Shown piece by piece: positions 16,884 through 25,903 of a stretch of DNA of 64,000 nucleotides. The notes beneath the pieces were generated by a model. The model did not search any database. It saw only the letters and a list, made by a program, of their open reading frames with translations, and was not told where the DNA came from. The position numbers and the translations under genes are program-made. This stretch comes from CALBPI01 sp942491885 (GTDB lineage Bacteria > Pseudomonadota > Gammaproteobacteria > Steroidobacterales > Woeseiaceae): contig CALOCQ010000008.1 in assembly GCA_942491885.1 (NCBI GenBank), positions 186,001-250,000 of the forward strand, written 5' to 3'. How positions within the stretch are numbered: position 1 is the first letter of the stretch; every line of letters starts with the position of its first letter.

Positions 16884-17975
16884 GTGTCCGACGCAAAAGA
16901 TAATCTACTGGGGCTGACGCGTGAGGCGTTGACCGAGTGGTTTGTCGAGCGCGGACACAAGCCGTTCCGTGCGCGCCAGTTGATGCAGTGGGCGCACCAG
17001 CGCCAGCAGCTCGACTTCAGCGAGATGACGGATTTATCGGCGGCGTTGCGCGAACAGCTTGCGGCCGAGGCTACGCTTGAACTGCCGAAGGTCATCAGTC
17101 GGCATCAATCGACGGACGGCACCGTCAAGTGGCTGATGTCGGCGCGCAACGGTCAGGCCATCGAGACCGTTTTCATTCCCGAAGAGGATCGCGGCACGCT
17201 GTGCATTTCGTCGCAGGTGGGTTGCGCGCTTGACTGCGCGTTTTGCGCGACCGCCAAGCAGGGCTTTAACAGCAACCTGACCAGCCACGAAATCATAGGC
17301 CAGGTCTGGACCGCGATCGCCGATCTTCCGCGGCGCAGCAATGGCGAGCCTGCCGTAACCAATGTGGTGTTGATGGGCATGGGCGAGCCGCTGGCAAACT
17401 ATCGCAATGTTGTGCCGGCCGTGCAGCTCATGCTCGACGACGTGGCATACGGTTTGTCGCGCCGTCGCGTGACCTTAAGTACCTCCGGCCTGATCCCGCA
17501 GATCGACAAGCTCGCCGTCGAGTGCAATGTTTCGCTGGCCGTGTCCTTGCATGCGCCGAATGACGCGCTGCGCGATCGGCTGGTGCCGATCAATCGCATC
17601 CATCCGATCAAGGAGCTGCTGGACGCGTGCTGGCGCTACGTTGATGCCGTCGGCAACCGCCACATCACCTTCGAGTACGTTATGTTGCGCGATGTCAACG
17701 ATAGCCTGACGCACGCAAATGAGCTGGCTGCGCTGCTGAGCGGCCGGCCGGGCAAGGTCAACCTGATCCCGTTTAACCCGTTTCAGGGCGTTGCATTTGA
17801 GCGCAGCTCGAAAGCCACAATTGATGCGTTTCGCGACCGCCTGCGTGCAAAGGGGCTGGTCGCAACGGTTCGCCGCACCCGTGGCGACGATATCGACGCC
17901 GCCTGTGGTCAGCTCGCCGGTAAGGTGACCGACCGGGTTACCCATCGTCTCGGCGAACGGGTTCGCGCCGGCTGA
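16884..17975 (+). CDS. rlmN: dual-specificity 23S rRNA/tRNA adenine-2 methyltransferase RlmN
   Basis: RlmN methylates C2 of A2503 in 23S rRNA and A37 in some tRNAs by a radical SAM mechanism. The CX3CX2C cluster motif is CALDCAFC near residues 113-120. The methyl-carrying C-terminal Cys is in DAACGQLAG, and GEP...NY and STSGLIPQID are conserved. The start is the GTG at 16884, 18 bases after ndk, which begins the MSDAKDNLLG segment typical of the family. The length is 363 residues. Confidence 0.96.
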   Translation: MSDAKDNLLGLTREALTEWFVERGHKPFRARQLMQWAHQRQQLDFSEMTDLSAALREQLAAEATLELPKVISRHQSTDGTVKWLMSARNGQAIETVFIPEEDRGTLCISSQVGCALDCAFCATAKQGFNSNLTSHEIIGQVWTAIADLPRRSNGEPAVTNVVLMGMGEPLANYRNVVPAVQLMLDDVAYGLSRRRVTLSTSGLIPQIDKLAVECNVSLAVSLHAPNDALRDRLVPINRIHPIKELLDACWRYVDAVGNRHITFEYVMLRDVNDSLTHANELAALLSGRPGKVNLIPFNPFQGVAFERSSKATIDAFRDRLRAKGLVATVRRTRGDDIDAACGQLAGKVTDRVTHRLGERVRAG

Positions 17976-18051
17976 TCCACACCGACGCCCGCGCAGAACG
18001 TGACGCTTTGCGTTAATATCGACGCCTGTAAATTTTGTCGGGCACCGGTTG

Positions 18052-18807
18052 ATGATTCGTACCTTATCTCTGTTCCTCGCCTTGGTCTTGCTGCTTTCCG
18101 GCTGCGTGACTGAAACTACCGGTCGGGTGTTGCGAGAGTCGCCGGGGGACGCCGCAGCCTACAACTATCAACTCGGTGTCGAGTACCTGCGAAACGGCAA
18201 ATTGCGCCAGGCCCGTGAACGACTTGAAAGTTCCGTCAGGCAGGACCCCAAGAACGCGCAGACTCACTTTACGCTGGCCATTCTCTATCAGCGCGTTGAT
18301 GAGCCGGAACTTGCCGATCGTTCCTATCGGAACGCTATCCGCGTCGCGCCGAATGACGCTTATGTACAGAATAGCTATGCCGTGTATTTGTGCGGCAAGA
18401 AGGACTACAACGAGGCTGTGCGCTACTTCGTACGGGCGGCTAACAATCCACTGTACTCGACGCCCGAGGCGGCTTTGAACAACGCCGGTGTGTGCATGCG
18501 CAGTAAGCCCGACCTGGAAGCTGCCGAGCGCTATTTTCGTCAGGCGCTGCAGCTCAATGAGCGCTATCCGGATGCCCTGGCTGAGTTAGCAACCCTGCAG
18601 ATGGAAAACGGTAATCTGCTGAGCGCGCGAGCCTTTGTACAGCGCCTGCTCGCAGCGACAAAGCCAACCACAGCGTCGACGTTGCTGCTTGCGTGGCGAG
18701 TTGAGAAAGCGCTTGGCGACGAGCGTGCTGCTGACAACTTTGCCAACCGGCTGCGTGACGAGTACCCCGAATCGCCGGAGGCGGTGCGCGCCAGCCGCGG
18801 TACGTAG
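18052..18807 (+). CDS. pilF: type IV pilus biogenesis lipoprotein PilF/PilW
   Basis: PilF is an outer-membrane lipoprotein that guides assembly of the PilQ secretin. The N-terminus is a lipoprotein signal with the lipobox LLSGC (Cys near residue 18). The rest is TPR repeats: NYQLGVEYLRNGKLRQA, THFTLAILYQRVDEPELA, VQNSYAVYLCGKKDYNEA and ALNNAGVCMRSKPDLEAA. I chose the ATG at 18052; an adjacent TTG at 18049 is also in frame. It stands between rlmN and rodZ as in Pseudomonas. No other pilus genes are in the window. Confidence 0.9.
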   Translation: MIRTLSLFLALVLLLSGCVTETTGRVLRESPGDAAAYNYQLGVEYLRNGKLRQARERLESSVRQDPKNAQTHFTLAILYQRVDEPELADRSYRNAIRVAPNDAYVQNSYAVYLCGKKDYNEAVRYFVRAANNPLYSTPEAALNNAGVCMRSKPDLEAAERYFRQALQLNERYPDALAELATLQMENGNLLSARAFVQRLLAATKPTTASTLLLAWRVEKALGDERAADNFANRLRDEYPESPEAVRASRGT

Positions 18808-18838
18808 TACGCAGCTGGGCGAATACGAGCGCGATACG

Positions 18839-19759
18839 ATGAGCGACCAGACCGAACAGCCGGAACCCGAACCACCTGCGCTCGGTGATGTGGGTGCATG
18901 GTTACGCGCCGGGCGCAAAGCGAAGGGCGTGACGGTCGAGTCTGTGGCCAGCGCGTTGCACCTGGACAACCCGGTCGTTGAGGCGCTCGAGCAAGAGAAT
19001 TTTTCTGCGATCGGTGCCACGGTTTTCGTCAAGGGTCATTTACGCGCCGTGTCGCAACATCTCGGGCTCGATGTCGACGAGGCGATGCGCCGTTTCAATG
19101 TCACGGCCGGCGATGCTGCCGATAGTCCGCCGGACCTGATCGTCAGCTACAACAAGCCGATCCGCCAGTCCCCTGAAAAGGTGATCTGGGGTATAGCGGC
19201 AATGGTGCTCATCATCGTTGTGCTGCTCGGCTGGTGGTTCTGGCCGTCCTCGCCGGTAACACAACCGTCGCCCGCCGAATCCTCGCCAACGAACGCCGCG
19301 CCCGGTTCGGCCGAACAACAAACGATGCAATCCGGCGGCGCAGAGACTGTGGGTCAGCAAATGCCCGCAACGACGCCGTCAGCAGGGCCCGCAGGTCAGC
19401 CGCGCACCGATTTCGCTGCGCTGCTGGAAAGTGCGCAGAGTAACGCGCCGCAGCCAGCCGGCGCGGTGCCGGTACCGCTGAGCGCGCCGTCAGATCGGGT
19501 TGCCGGCGCCACGAGCACAGAACGTGGTTTGCGGCTGACGTTCTCGGCGGAGTGCTGGTATGAGGTGCGCGATGCCGACGGCGATCGGATTGCTATGGGT
19601 ACGGCGCGAGCCGGTACCAGCAGGCTGGTCACGGGTGCCAGGCCGTTGGCGGTGACAGTGGGAGTCGCCGATGCTGTATCCCTTGAGGTCGACGGTGAGC
19701 CATTGGCCATTGCCGCTGCTGATCGGCGCGGTCGTGCCGCACGTCTTACAATCCGCTAA
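18839..19759 (+). CDS. rodZ: cytoskeleton protein RodZ
   Basis: RodZ links MreB filaments to the cell-wall elongation machinery. An N-terminal helix-turn-helix of the Cro/Xre type runs at about residues 18-85 (GAWLRAGRKAKGVTVESVASAL, KGHLRAVSQHLGLD). One membrane helix follows at about 115-137 (VIWGIAAMVLIIVVLLGWWFW). A Ser/Pro/Ala-rich periplasmic linker leads to a C-terminal DUF4115 beta domain with TFSAECWYEVRDADGDRIAMG. The ATG at 18839 gives 306 residues; the frame is open further upstream but only across pilF. ispG, usually next, is missing here. Confidence 0.93.
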   Translation: MSDQTEQPEPEPPALGDVGAWLRAGRKAKGVTVESVASALHLDNPVVEALEQENFSAIGATVFVKGHLRAVSQHLGLDVDEAMRRFNVTAGDAADSPPDLIVSYNKPIRQSPEKVIWGIAAMVLIIVVLLGWWFWPSSPVTQPSPAESSPTNAAPGSAEQQTMQSGGAETVGQQMPATTPSAGPAGQPRTDFAALLESAQSNAPQPAGAVPVPLSAPSDRVAGATSTERGLRLTFSAECWYEVRDADGDRIAMGTARAGTSRLVTGARPLAVTVGVADAVSLEVDGEPLAIAAADRRGRAARLTIR

Positions 19760-19830
19760 GTCAGCGCGCGCCTGCGTATAATAATCGGCTGCGCAAAGTC
19801 GCTCCACGAAATTCAAGACAGGTAGTCAAG

Positions 19831-21108
19831 ATGACCCAGAAAGTCCGCCCGATTCGCGGCATGAACGATATTGTTCCGCCGGACGGCGACGCATGGCTTG
19901 CGCTTGAGCGCATAGTGCAGTCTTTGCTCGCCGAATACGGCTACCAACACATGCGCGTGCCGATTGTCGAGTACACAGAGTTGTTCAAGCGCTCGATTGG
20001 CGATGCGACCGATATCGTGGAAAAGGAAATGTACACGTTCGAGGATCGCAATGGCGACAGCCTGACGTTGCGCCCGGAGGCGACCGCCGGGCTGGTGCGC
20101 GCGGCTATCAGCAACGGCATGACGCACAACCAGAAACATAAGCTGTGGACGACCGGGCCGATGTTCCGTTACGAGCGCCCGCAGAAGGGTCGCTATCGGC
20201 AGTTCTATCAAATCGACGTCGAGGCGTTCGGTTATGCCGGGCCCGATATCGATGTGGAGATGATCGCGATGTCAGCGCGCCTATGGCAGCTGCTGGGCGT
20301 GTCGCGGGTGGATCTGCAGATCAACTCTCTCGGCACCGTTGCCTCGCGCGCCGCCTATCGCGAATTGCTGGTGGACTACTTCGAGGCGCATCGCGAGCAG
20401 CTGGACGAGGACAGCCTGCGTCGTCTAGGCACTAATCCCTTGCGCATCCTGGATAGCAAGAACCCGGACATGGTTGGGGTCATCGCCGGTGCGCCATTGC
20501 TGAACGAGCATCTCGACGCGGAGTCCGCGGCACATTTCGCCCAACTAACGGCGAGCCTTGAGGCTTTAGGTATCGCCTACACCGTAAATCCGCGCCTGGT
20601 GCGCGGGCTCGACTATTACTCACGCACGGTCTTCGAATGGGTAACGGATGCATTGGGGGCGCAGGGGGCTGTGTGTTCCGGCGGCCGTTACGACGGATTG
20701 TTTGAGCAATTGGGTGGTAAGCCGGTGCCGGCAATTGGCTGGGCAATCGGCGTCGAACGGCTACTTGCATTGTGTGAGGTTGAACGCTCCCAGCTGCCTA
20801 AGGTCGAAGCCCATGCGTATCTCGTGGCATCGGGTGAGCAGGGCGAGCTTTTCGGGCTCCAGTTGAGTGAGCGGCTCAGAGATGTGGTTCCCGGTTTGCG
20901 CCTTGAGCGCAATCTTGACGGCGGCAGCCTGAAATCGCAGCTCAAGCGGGCTGACAAGAGCGGCGCGGCGCTGGCATTGATTATCGGCGAGGATGAAGCC
21001 GCCGCTGGCGTGGTGACGGTGAAGCCGCTGCGTGACGAGCGCGGGCAGCAACAGGTCGATGAGTCGGCGCTGGCCGGACTGCTTAGGGATGCCGTTGCGG
21101 CGGGCTGA
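19831..21108 (+). CDS. hisS: histidyl-tRNA synthetase
   Basis: HisS charges tRNA-His. It is a class II synthetase with motif 1 around residues 30-60, motif 2 MFRYERPQKGRYRQFYQIDVEAFG and the histidine-specific LVRGLDYYSRTVFEW. The motif 3 region is GGRYDGL...PAIGWAIGVERLL. A C-terminal anticodon-binding domain follows. The length of 425 residues matches E. coli (424). The ATG at 19831 begins the conserved KVRPIRGMNDI. Confidence 0.98.
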   Translation: MTQKVRPIRGMNDIVPPDGDAWLALERIVQSLLAEYGYQHMRVPIVEYTELFKRSIGDATDIVEKEMYTFEDRNGDSLTLRPEATAGLVRAAISNGMTHNQKHKLWTTGPMFRYERPQKGRYRQFYQIDVEAFGYAGPDIDVEMIAMSARLWQLLGVSRVDLQINSLGTVASRAAYRELLVDYFEAHREQLDEDSLRRLGTNPLRILDSKNPDMVGVIAGAPLLNEHLDAESAAHFAQLTASLEALGIAYTVNPRLVRGLDYYSRTVFEWVTDALGAQGAVCSGGRYDGLFEQLGGKPVPAIGWAIGVERLLALCEVERSQLPKVEAHAYLVASGEQGELFGLQLSERLRDVVPGLRLERNLDGGSLKSQLKRADKSGAALALIIGEDEAAAGVVTVKPLRDERGQQQVDESALAGLLRDAVAAG

Positions 21109-21133
21109 CCGTCGGCATATTCCGATAAATTGG

Positions 21134-21156
21134 CCTGCGGGCATTTCACCCGCAGG
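21134..21156. terminator. perfect hairpin between hisS and yfgM
   Basis: CCTGCGGG and CCCGCAGG form an 8-bp perfect stem with a seven-base loop 26 bp after hisS. No T tract follows on either strand, so it may be a rho-dependent 3' end, a processing site or a stabilising hairpin. Confidence 0.4.
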
Positions 21157-21166
21157 ATGAAACGGC

Positions 21167-21172
21167 TAGAAT
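21167..21172 (+). promoter_or_regulatory. candidate -10 element for yfgM-bamB
   Basis: TAGAAT lies 33 bp before the yfgM start, just after the hairpin. No clear -35 box is seen. Confidence 0.35.
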
Positions 21173-21204
21173 TGCCGGCTGATTTAAAAACGAGCGTAAA
21201 TTGA

Positions 21205-21861
21205 ATGAGTGATCTCAGCGAAGAGGAACAGGTCGAGCGGCTTCAGCAGTGGTGGAAGGAGAATGCCCGTGATCTGATCATCGGTATTGTCGTGATGGGT
21301 GGTGGCATCTTTGGCTATTACCAGTGGCAGGGTTCGAAGGCCGATTTTGCGCAGGGTGCGTCGGTTGTCTTCGAGCAGGCACTGGATGCCGCCGAGGCGT
21401 CCGATCTCACCATGCTGGTTGCGCACCACACCGAGCTCAGCAACGAATACGCGGACTCGCCGTACGTGACCCAATCCGGCTTGCGCCTGGCAGCGCTGTA
21501 CATGCAACGCGGCGAAACGGAAGATGCGGAGCGTCTGCTGCGCGAGACGTTCGCGCGCGAAAAGGGAAGCCTGCTTGGGCCGCTCGTAGCGACCCGGCTG
21601 GCGCGTGTGCAGATTTATCGTGACGATGCGCAAGGCGCGTTGTCGACACTGGATGCCATCAAGCCCGGCGGCTATGCGCCGTTGCTAGCTGAAGTGCGTG
21701 GTGACGCGTTGCTGGCACTTGGCCAGAACAGCGAAGCGCGTGCCGCCTATCAGGCTGCGTTGGACGACCCGGGTCAGCCACAGCTGGTTGACGTCAACTT
21801 GCTGGGCATGAAACTTGCGGCTGTGCCGGCCGCCGATGTTGCTGAGGTCGCGGCACCCTGA
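21205..21861 (+). CDS. yfgM: YfgM-like ancillary SecYEG/periplasmic chaperone-network protein
   Basis: YfgM is a single-pass inner-membrane protein that binds SecYEG and the chaperone PpiD. The start MSDLSEEEQVERLQQWWKEN is the family signature, followed by one membrane helix at about residues 25-42. A periplasmic TPR-like domain contains GLRLAALYMQRGETEDAERLL and ALLALGQNSEARAAYQAAL. The length is 218 residues (E. coli 206). bamB starts in the last base of its stop codon. Confidence 0.93.
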   Translation: MSDLSEEEQVERLQQWWKENARDLIIGIVVMGGGIFGYYQWQGSKADFAQGASVVFEQALDAAEASDLTMLVAHHTELSNEYADSPYVTQSGLRLAALYMQRGETEDAERLLRETFAREKGSLLGPLVATRLARVQIYRDDAQGALSTLDAIKPGGYAPLLAEVRGDALLALGQNSEARAAYQAALDDPGQPQLVDVNLLGMKLAAVPAADVAEVAAP

Positions 21862-23021
21862 TGCGCGCCCTGCGGCTCCTATTGCTGGTTTCGAGCCTGT
21901 CACTTGCGGGTTGCTCTATTTTTGGTAGTGACGACGAGGCTGCCGATCCGCCGACCCCGCTTGGCGATTTCGAGCCGACGATTGAGCTCAAGCGCAGCAT
22001 GTCTGCAGGACTGGGTGACGGTGGCGGTGCGCTGAGACTGGCGCTTCGCCCGGCCGGCGATGGCACGCGCGTCTATGCGGCGAACGCCACTGGTGATATC
22101 TACGCGTTCGATGGTGTTAGCGGCAAGAAAGTCTGGCAGTCGGACGTCAAAGCGGCGCTATCCGCGGGTCCCGGTGTCGGTGACGGTCGTCTGGTTGTCG
22201 CCGAGCGCAACGGCTATGTGATCGCGTTGGATGCGCCCAGTGGCGACGAGCTGTGGCGCCGCGATATTGCCGCCGAAGTGCTCGCGCCGCCGGTTCTGGG
22301 TGGCGAGCGGGTACTGCTGCGAACGGTCGACGGCCGCCTGATAGCGCTGGACGGCGCAACCGGCGAGCAATTGTGGTTTGTCGAGCAACCCGTGCCGAGA
22401 TTGAGTCAACGGGGTATTAGCGCGCCGGTGATCAGCGGCGATAAGGTCATAGCCGCATTCGACAACGGGCGCGTGATGGCGGTCAATTTATTGTCCGGTG
22501 ATACAGAGTGGGAGTTGCCGCTCGGCATCCCGTCCGGTCGTTCGGATATCGAGCGTATGGTCGATGCCGATGGCGCAATGGCGGCGGTCGGAAACGATCT
22601 CTACATCACGGGCTTCCGCGCGCGCACCGCGGCGGTGGCTGTCGAATCGGGCCAGGCGTTGTGGGCGCGGGAGATGTCGAGTTACGCCGGGCTCGGCGTC
22701 GACTGGACGAACATCTATCTCTCGCTCGACGACGACCGCGTGCTCGCGCTGTCGCGTGCCAACGGTGCTCAGGAATGGTCGAGCGAGTCGTTTCTGCGTC
22801 GACAGCTCACGGCACCCGTGCCGTTCGGTGAATACGTCGCGATCGGTGATTTCGAAGGCTACGTGCACGTTCTGAGTGCCAGGACCGGCGCATTGGCTGC
22901 CCGTGTCCGTGTTGGCGATGGTGCCATTATCATGCGTCCCTACGTGATGGGCAGCACACTGTACGTACAAAGCTCCGACGGCACCCTGCACGGCTACCAG
23001 ATCCGCGCGGACGAGAGCTAG
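21861..23021 (+). CDS. bamB: outer-membrane assembly lipoprotein BamB
   Basis: BamB is part of the BAM complex that inserts beta-barrel proteins in the outer membrane. It has a lipoprotein signal with lipobox LAGC (Cys near residue 18) and an eight-bladed beta propeller. PQQ-type repeats such as DIYAFDGVSGKKVWQ, GYVIALDAPSGDELWRR, GRLIALDGATGEQLW and RVLALSRANGAQEW mark the blades. The length of 386 residues is typical (E. coli 392). It is coupled to yfgM and followed four bases later by der. Confidence 0.96.
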   Translation: MRALRLLLLVSSLSLAGCSIFGSDDEAADPPTPLGDFEPTIELKRSMSAGLGDGGGALRLALRPAGDGTRVYAANATGDIYAFDGVSGKKVWQSDVKAALSAGPGVGDGRLVVAERNGYVIALDAPSGDELWRRDIAAEVLAPPVLGGERVLLRTVDGRLIALDGATGEQLWFVEQPVPRLSQRGISAPVISGDKVIAAFDNGRVMAVNLLSGDTEWELPLGIPSGRSDIERMVDADGAMAAVGNDLYITGFRARTAAVAVESGQALWAREMSSYAGLGVDWTNIYLSLDDDRVLALSRANGAQEWSSESFLRRQLTAPVPFGEYVAIGDFEGYVHVLSARTGALAARVRVGDGAIIMRPYVMGSTLYVQSSDGTLHGYQIRADES

Positions 23022-23025
23022 CAAC

Positions 23026-24417
23026 ATGCTGCCCGTTGTCGCGTTGGTCGGCCGGCCGAACGTTGGCAAGTCGACATTATTCAATCGCCTGACAAAGTCG
23101 CGTGATGCGCTGGTGGCCGACTATGCCGGGCTGACGCGTGATCGGCAGTACGGCTACGGCAAGCTCGGCGAGAAGCCTTACCTGGTCATTGATACCGGCG
23201 GTCTGACCGGCGGCAGCAGCGGCATTGAGGCGCTGATGGAGGGCCAGGCAAGGCTCGCCATTGAGGAAGCCGATGCCGTCGTTTTTCTGGTCGACGCGCG
23301 CGATGGTCTGATGCCGGCCGATCATGACATCGCGGCGCTGCTACGCCGCCGCGATGTGCCGGTGTTTCTGGCTGTTAACAAGGCAGAAGGGCTTGATCAG
23401 GACGCCACAGGCGCCGAGTTCTATGCGCTCGGTCTTGGTGACCCGTTGGTCATATCAGCGGCGCACGGCGATCGTGTCAGCGCGCTGATCGATCACGTAC
23501 TGGAAGCATGCCCCGACCCGACTGACGACGACGACAGCACCGGCAATGCGATCACCGTTACCGTTGCCGGTCGTCCGAATGTGGGTAAGTCCACGCTGAT
23601 CAATCGATTGATCGGCGAAGACCGACTGGTTGCGTTCGATGAGCCCGGCACGACGCGCGATAGCGTGCGGGTCCCCTTTGAGCGCGACGGACAGGAATAC
23701 GTGCTGATCGATACCGCCGGCGTGCGGCGTCGGGCGCGGGTTAGTGAACTAGTCGAGAAGTTCAGTATTATCAAGACACTGCAGGCGATAGAGCAAAGCA
23801 ATGTCGTGATAGCCGTGCTTGATGCGCGGCAAGGCGTCACCGATCAGGACGTGTCGCTGTTCAGCATGATCATTGAGCGTGGACGGGCATTGGTTATCGC
23901 GATCAACAAATGGGACGGTCTCGATCCGGAGGGTCGCAAGCGCTTGCGTGACGGGCTCGAGATGAAGCTTGCTTTCAGCGATTTCGCGCCACAGCATTTC
24001 ATTTCCGCACTGCATGGTACGGCTGTCGGCAAATTGTTGCCCGAGGTCAATAAGGTGCACCGGGCAGCGTGCCGCGAGCTTGGCACATCCGAGCTGACGC
24101 GCATATTAGAGACCGCAGTCACCGCGCATCCGCCGCCGTTGAGTCGAGGACGCCGGCCGCGCCTGCGCTACGCGCATCAGGGCGGGCGTAACCCGCCGAT
24201 CATCGTGATACACGGCAATCAGGCCGATCGTCTGGCGGATAGCTACCGGCGCTATCTGATCAACTATTTCCGCAAGGCGTTCAAACTGCGTGGCACACCG
24301 ATCCGGCTGCAGCTCAAGACCAGCAAGAATCCCTACGAGGGCAAGCGCAATACCCTCACGCCGCGCCAGCAGGCGAGCCGCAAGCGCCTCATGAAGCACG
24401 TCAAACGCAAAAAGTGA
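23026..24417 (+). CDS. der: ribosome-assembly GTPase Der (EngA)
   Basis: Der has two tandem GTPase domains and acts in 50S subunit maturation. The first P loop is GRPNVGKSTLFNRL near residues 9-22, with DTGG and NKAEG in place of the usual NKxD. The second is GRPNVGKSTLINRL near 184, with DTAGVRRR and NKWD. A C-terminal KH-like domain ends with a basic tail. The first-domain G4 motif NKAE is a normal variant in gammaproteobacterial Der, where the Asp is often lost. The length is 463 residues. Confidence 0.97.
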   Translation: MLPVVALVGRPNVGKSTLFNRLTKSRDALVADYAGLTRDRQYGYGKLGEKPYLVIDTGGLTGGSSGIEALMEGQARLAIEEADAVVFLVDARDGLMPADHDIAALLRRRDVPVFLAVNKAEGLDQDATGAEFYALGLGDPLVISAAHGDRVSALIDHVLEACPDPTDDDDSTGNAITVTVAGRPNVGKSTLINRLIGEDRLVAFDEPGTTRDSVRVPFERDGQEYVLIDTAGVRRRARVSELVEKFSIIKTLQAIEQSNVVIAVLDARQGVTDQDVSLFSMIIERGRALVIAINKWDGLDPEGRKRLRDGLEMKLAFSDFAPQHFISALHGTAVGKLLPEVNKVHRAACRELGTSELTRILETAVTAHPPPLSRGRRPRLRYAHQGGRNPPIIVIHGNQADRLADSYRRYLINYFRKAFKLRGTPIRLQLKTSKNPYEGKRNTLTPRQQASRKRLMKHVKRKK

Positions 24418-24484
24418 TGGGTCGGTTCGGCTTTCCCCATGATAGGATTCGGGATCATTTCGGCTCGAAACGGGGGAGCACATC

Positions 24485-25036
24485 GTGAGTATTCTGGAAA
24501 CCATTCTCAAGTCGCAAAACGGCGATCTCGTCAAACAAGTGGCGGGAAATCTCAATCTGGATCAGGGGCAGGCGGGCGCGGCCATCGCACAGTTGCTGCC
24601 GGCCCTGACGCAAGGCATCAAAAACAACGTCCAGCAGCCGAGCGGGCTGGAGTCGCTGCTCGGTGCGATCAAGGGTGGTGCTCATACGCGCTACGTTGAG
24701 CAGCCGGAAAAGCTGGCTGACGCCGATACGATCAAGGACGGCAATGCCATCCTCGGCCACCTGCTCGGCAGTAAAGATGTCAGCCGGCGCGTTGCATCAG
24801 ATGCTGCGCAGAAGACCGGGATAGATGTCGGCACCCTCAAGAAAATGTTACCGATGGTCGCGGCCATGGCGATGGGTTCGCTGAGCAAAGAAAGCAAGGG
24901 CGGTGCGTTGGCGGCTCTGCTCGGTGGTGGTGGCGGGCAGTCGGCTGGCGCCAGCCTGCTGTCAGGTTTCCTCGACCGTGATAACGAAGGTTCGGCCGTC
25001 GACAATCTGCTTGGTATGGCGCGCAAGTTCTTCTAG
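24485..25036 (+). CDS. DUF937-family protein
   Basis: The protein starts with a GTG preceded by GGGGGAG, a strong ribosome binding site. It has the DUF937 pattern: an N-terminal helical bundle (QVAGNLNLDQGQAGAAIAQLLPAL), a middle GNAILGHLLG segment and a C-terminal Gly/Ala-rich part with GALAALLGGGGG and GFLDRDNEGSAVDNLLGMARKFF. E. coli YidB is a distant member. No signal peptide, catalytic motif or known function. It lies between der and an M48 protease gene. Confidence 0.8.
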   Translation: MSILETILKSQNGDLVKQVAGNLNLDQGQAGAAIAQLLPALTQGIKNNVQQPSGLESLLGAIKGGAHTRYVEQPEKLADADTIKDGNAILGHLLGSKDVSRRVASDAAQKTGIDVGTLKKMLPMVAAMAMGSLSKESKGGALAALLGGGGGQSAGASLLSGFLDRDNEGSAVDNLLGMARKFF

Positions 25037-25063
25037 CGCTTAGCCAGCGTACCTGCCACGCCC

Positions 25064-25897
25064 ATGAGACGTCGCCGCGCCCCACGCAGCCGATCATCGT
25101 CAGGTGCGCTGCGGATCGTGCCGATCGTCGGCTTCGTGCTGTATTTCGCCTGGTACTACTTCTCGAATCAGCAAGAAGTGCCGCTGACCGGGCGCCAACA
25201 GCTGGTCGATATGTCGCGCGAGCAGGAGGCCGCACTTGGTCTGCAATCGTATCGACAGATCCTGTCGCAATCACAAGTTGTGCAGAGTGGCGAGACGGTC
25301 GATGCTGTTCGTGAAATCGGGCGACGCATCGCTATAGCGGCGCGCGATGTCGATCCCGGCTTTGACTGGGCATTCAACGTTATTCGCTCTGATCAGGCCA
25401 ACGCCTTCGCGCTGCCCGGCGGCAAGGTCGCGGTCTACACCGGGATCCTGCCAATCGCCGAGAATGTGGATGGTCTGGCGATCATTATGGGGCACGAAAT
25501 TGCGCATGCAGTGGCCCGCCACGGTGCCGAGCGCATGGCGCACCAGAAACTGGTGCAGATCGGCAGTGTGGCCGCATCGTTCGCGCTGGGTGATGCCGAT
25601 ATATCTACGCAGCGAGCGGTCATGGGCGCGCTTGGGGTTGGTGCGCAATATGGCGTATTGCTGCCGTTCTCGCGCGATCACGAGTCGGAAGCCGACTATA
25701 TTGGCTTGCTACTCGCGGCGCGTGCCTGCTTCGATCCGCGCGAGGCACCCGGGCTATGGCAACGTATGGCGGCGAACAGCGGCTCAGGGCCGTCCGAGTT
25801 CATGTCTACCCACCCGGCACCGGAAACGCGCGTTCGCCAATTCGACGAATGGATGCCGGAAGCGCTCGCGCTGCGGCGGGAATACTGCGGGGATTAG
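25064..25897 (+). CDS. M48-family membrane-anchored zinc metalloprotease
   Basis: The zinc-binding motif HEIAH is at residues 144-148 (catalytic Glu145), with the third ligand in the later segment SRDHESEADYIGL. A basic N-terminus (MRRRRAPRSR) and one hydrophobic helix at about residues 16-33 suggest a signal anchor rather than a lipoprotein, with the protease domain in the periplasm. It belongs to the YcaL/LoiP/Oma1-like group that degrades misfolded envelope proteins. The length is 277 residues. The substrate cannot be predicted. Confidence 0.9.
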   Translation: MRRRRAPRSRSSSGALRIVPIVGFVLYFAWYYFSNQQEVPLTGRQQLVDMSREQEAALGLQSYRQILSQSQVVQSGETVDAVREIGRRIAIAARDVDPGFDWAFNVIRSDQANAFALPGGKVAVYTGILPIAENVDGLAIIMGHEIAHAVARHGAERMAHQKLVQIGSVAASFALGDADISTQRAVMGALGVGAQYGVLLPFSRDHESEADYIGLLLAARACFDPREAPGLWQRMAANSGSGPSEFMSTHPAPETRVRQFDEWMPEALALRREYCGD

Positions 25898-25903
25898 CCG
25901 ACG

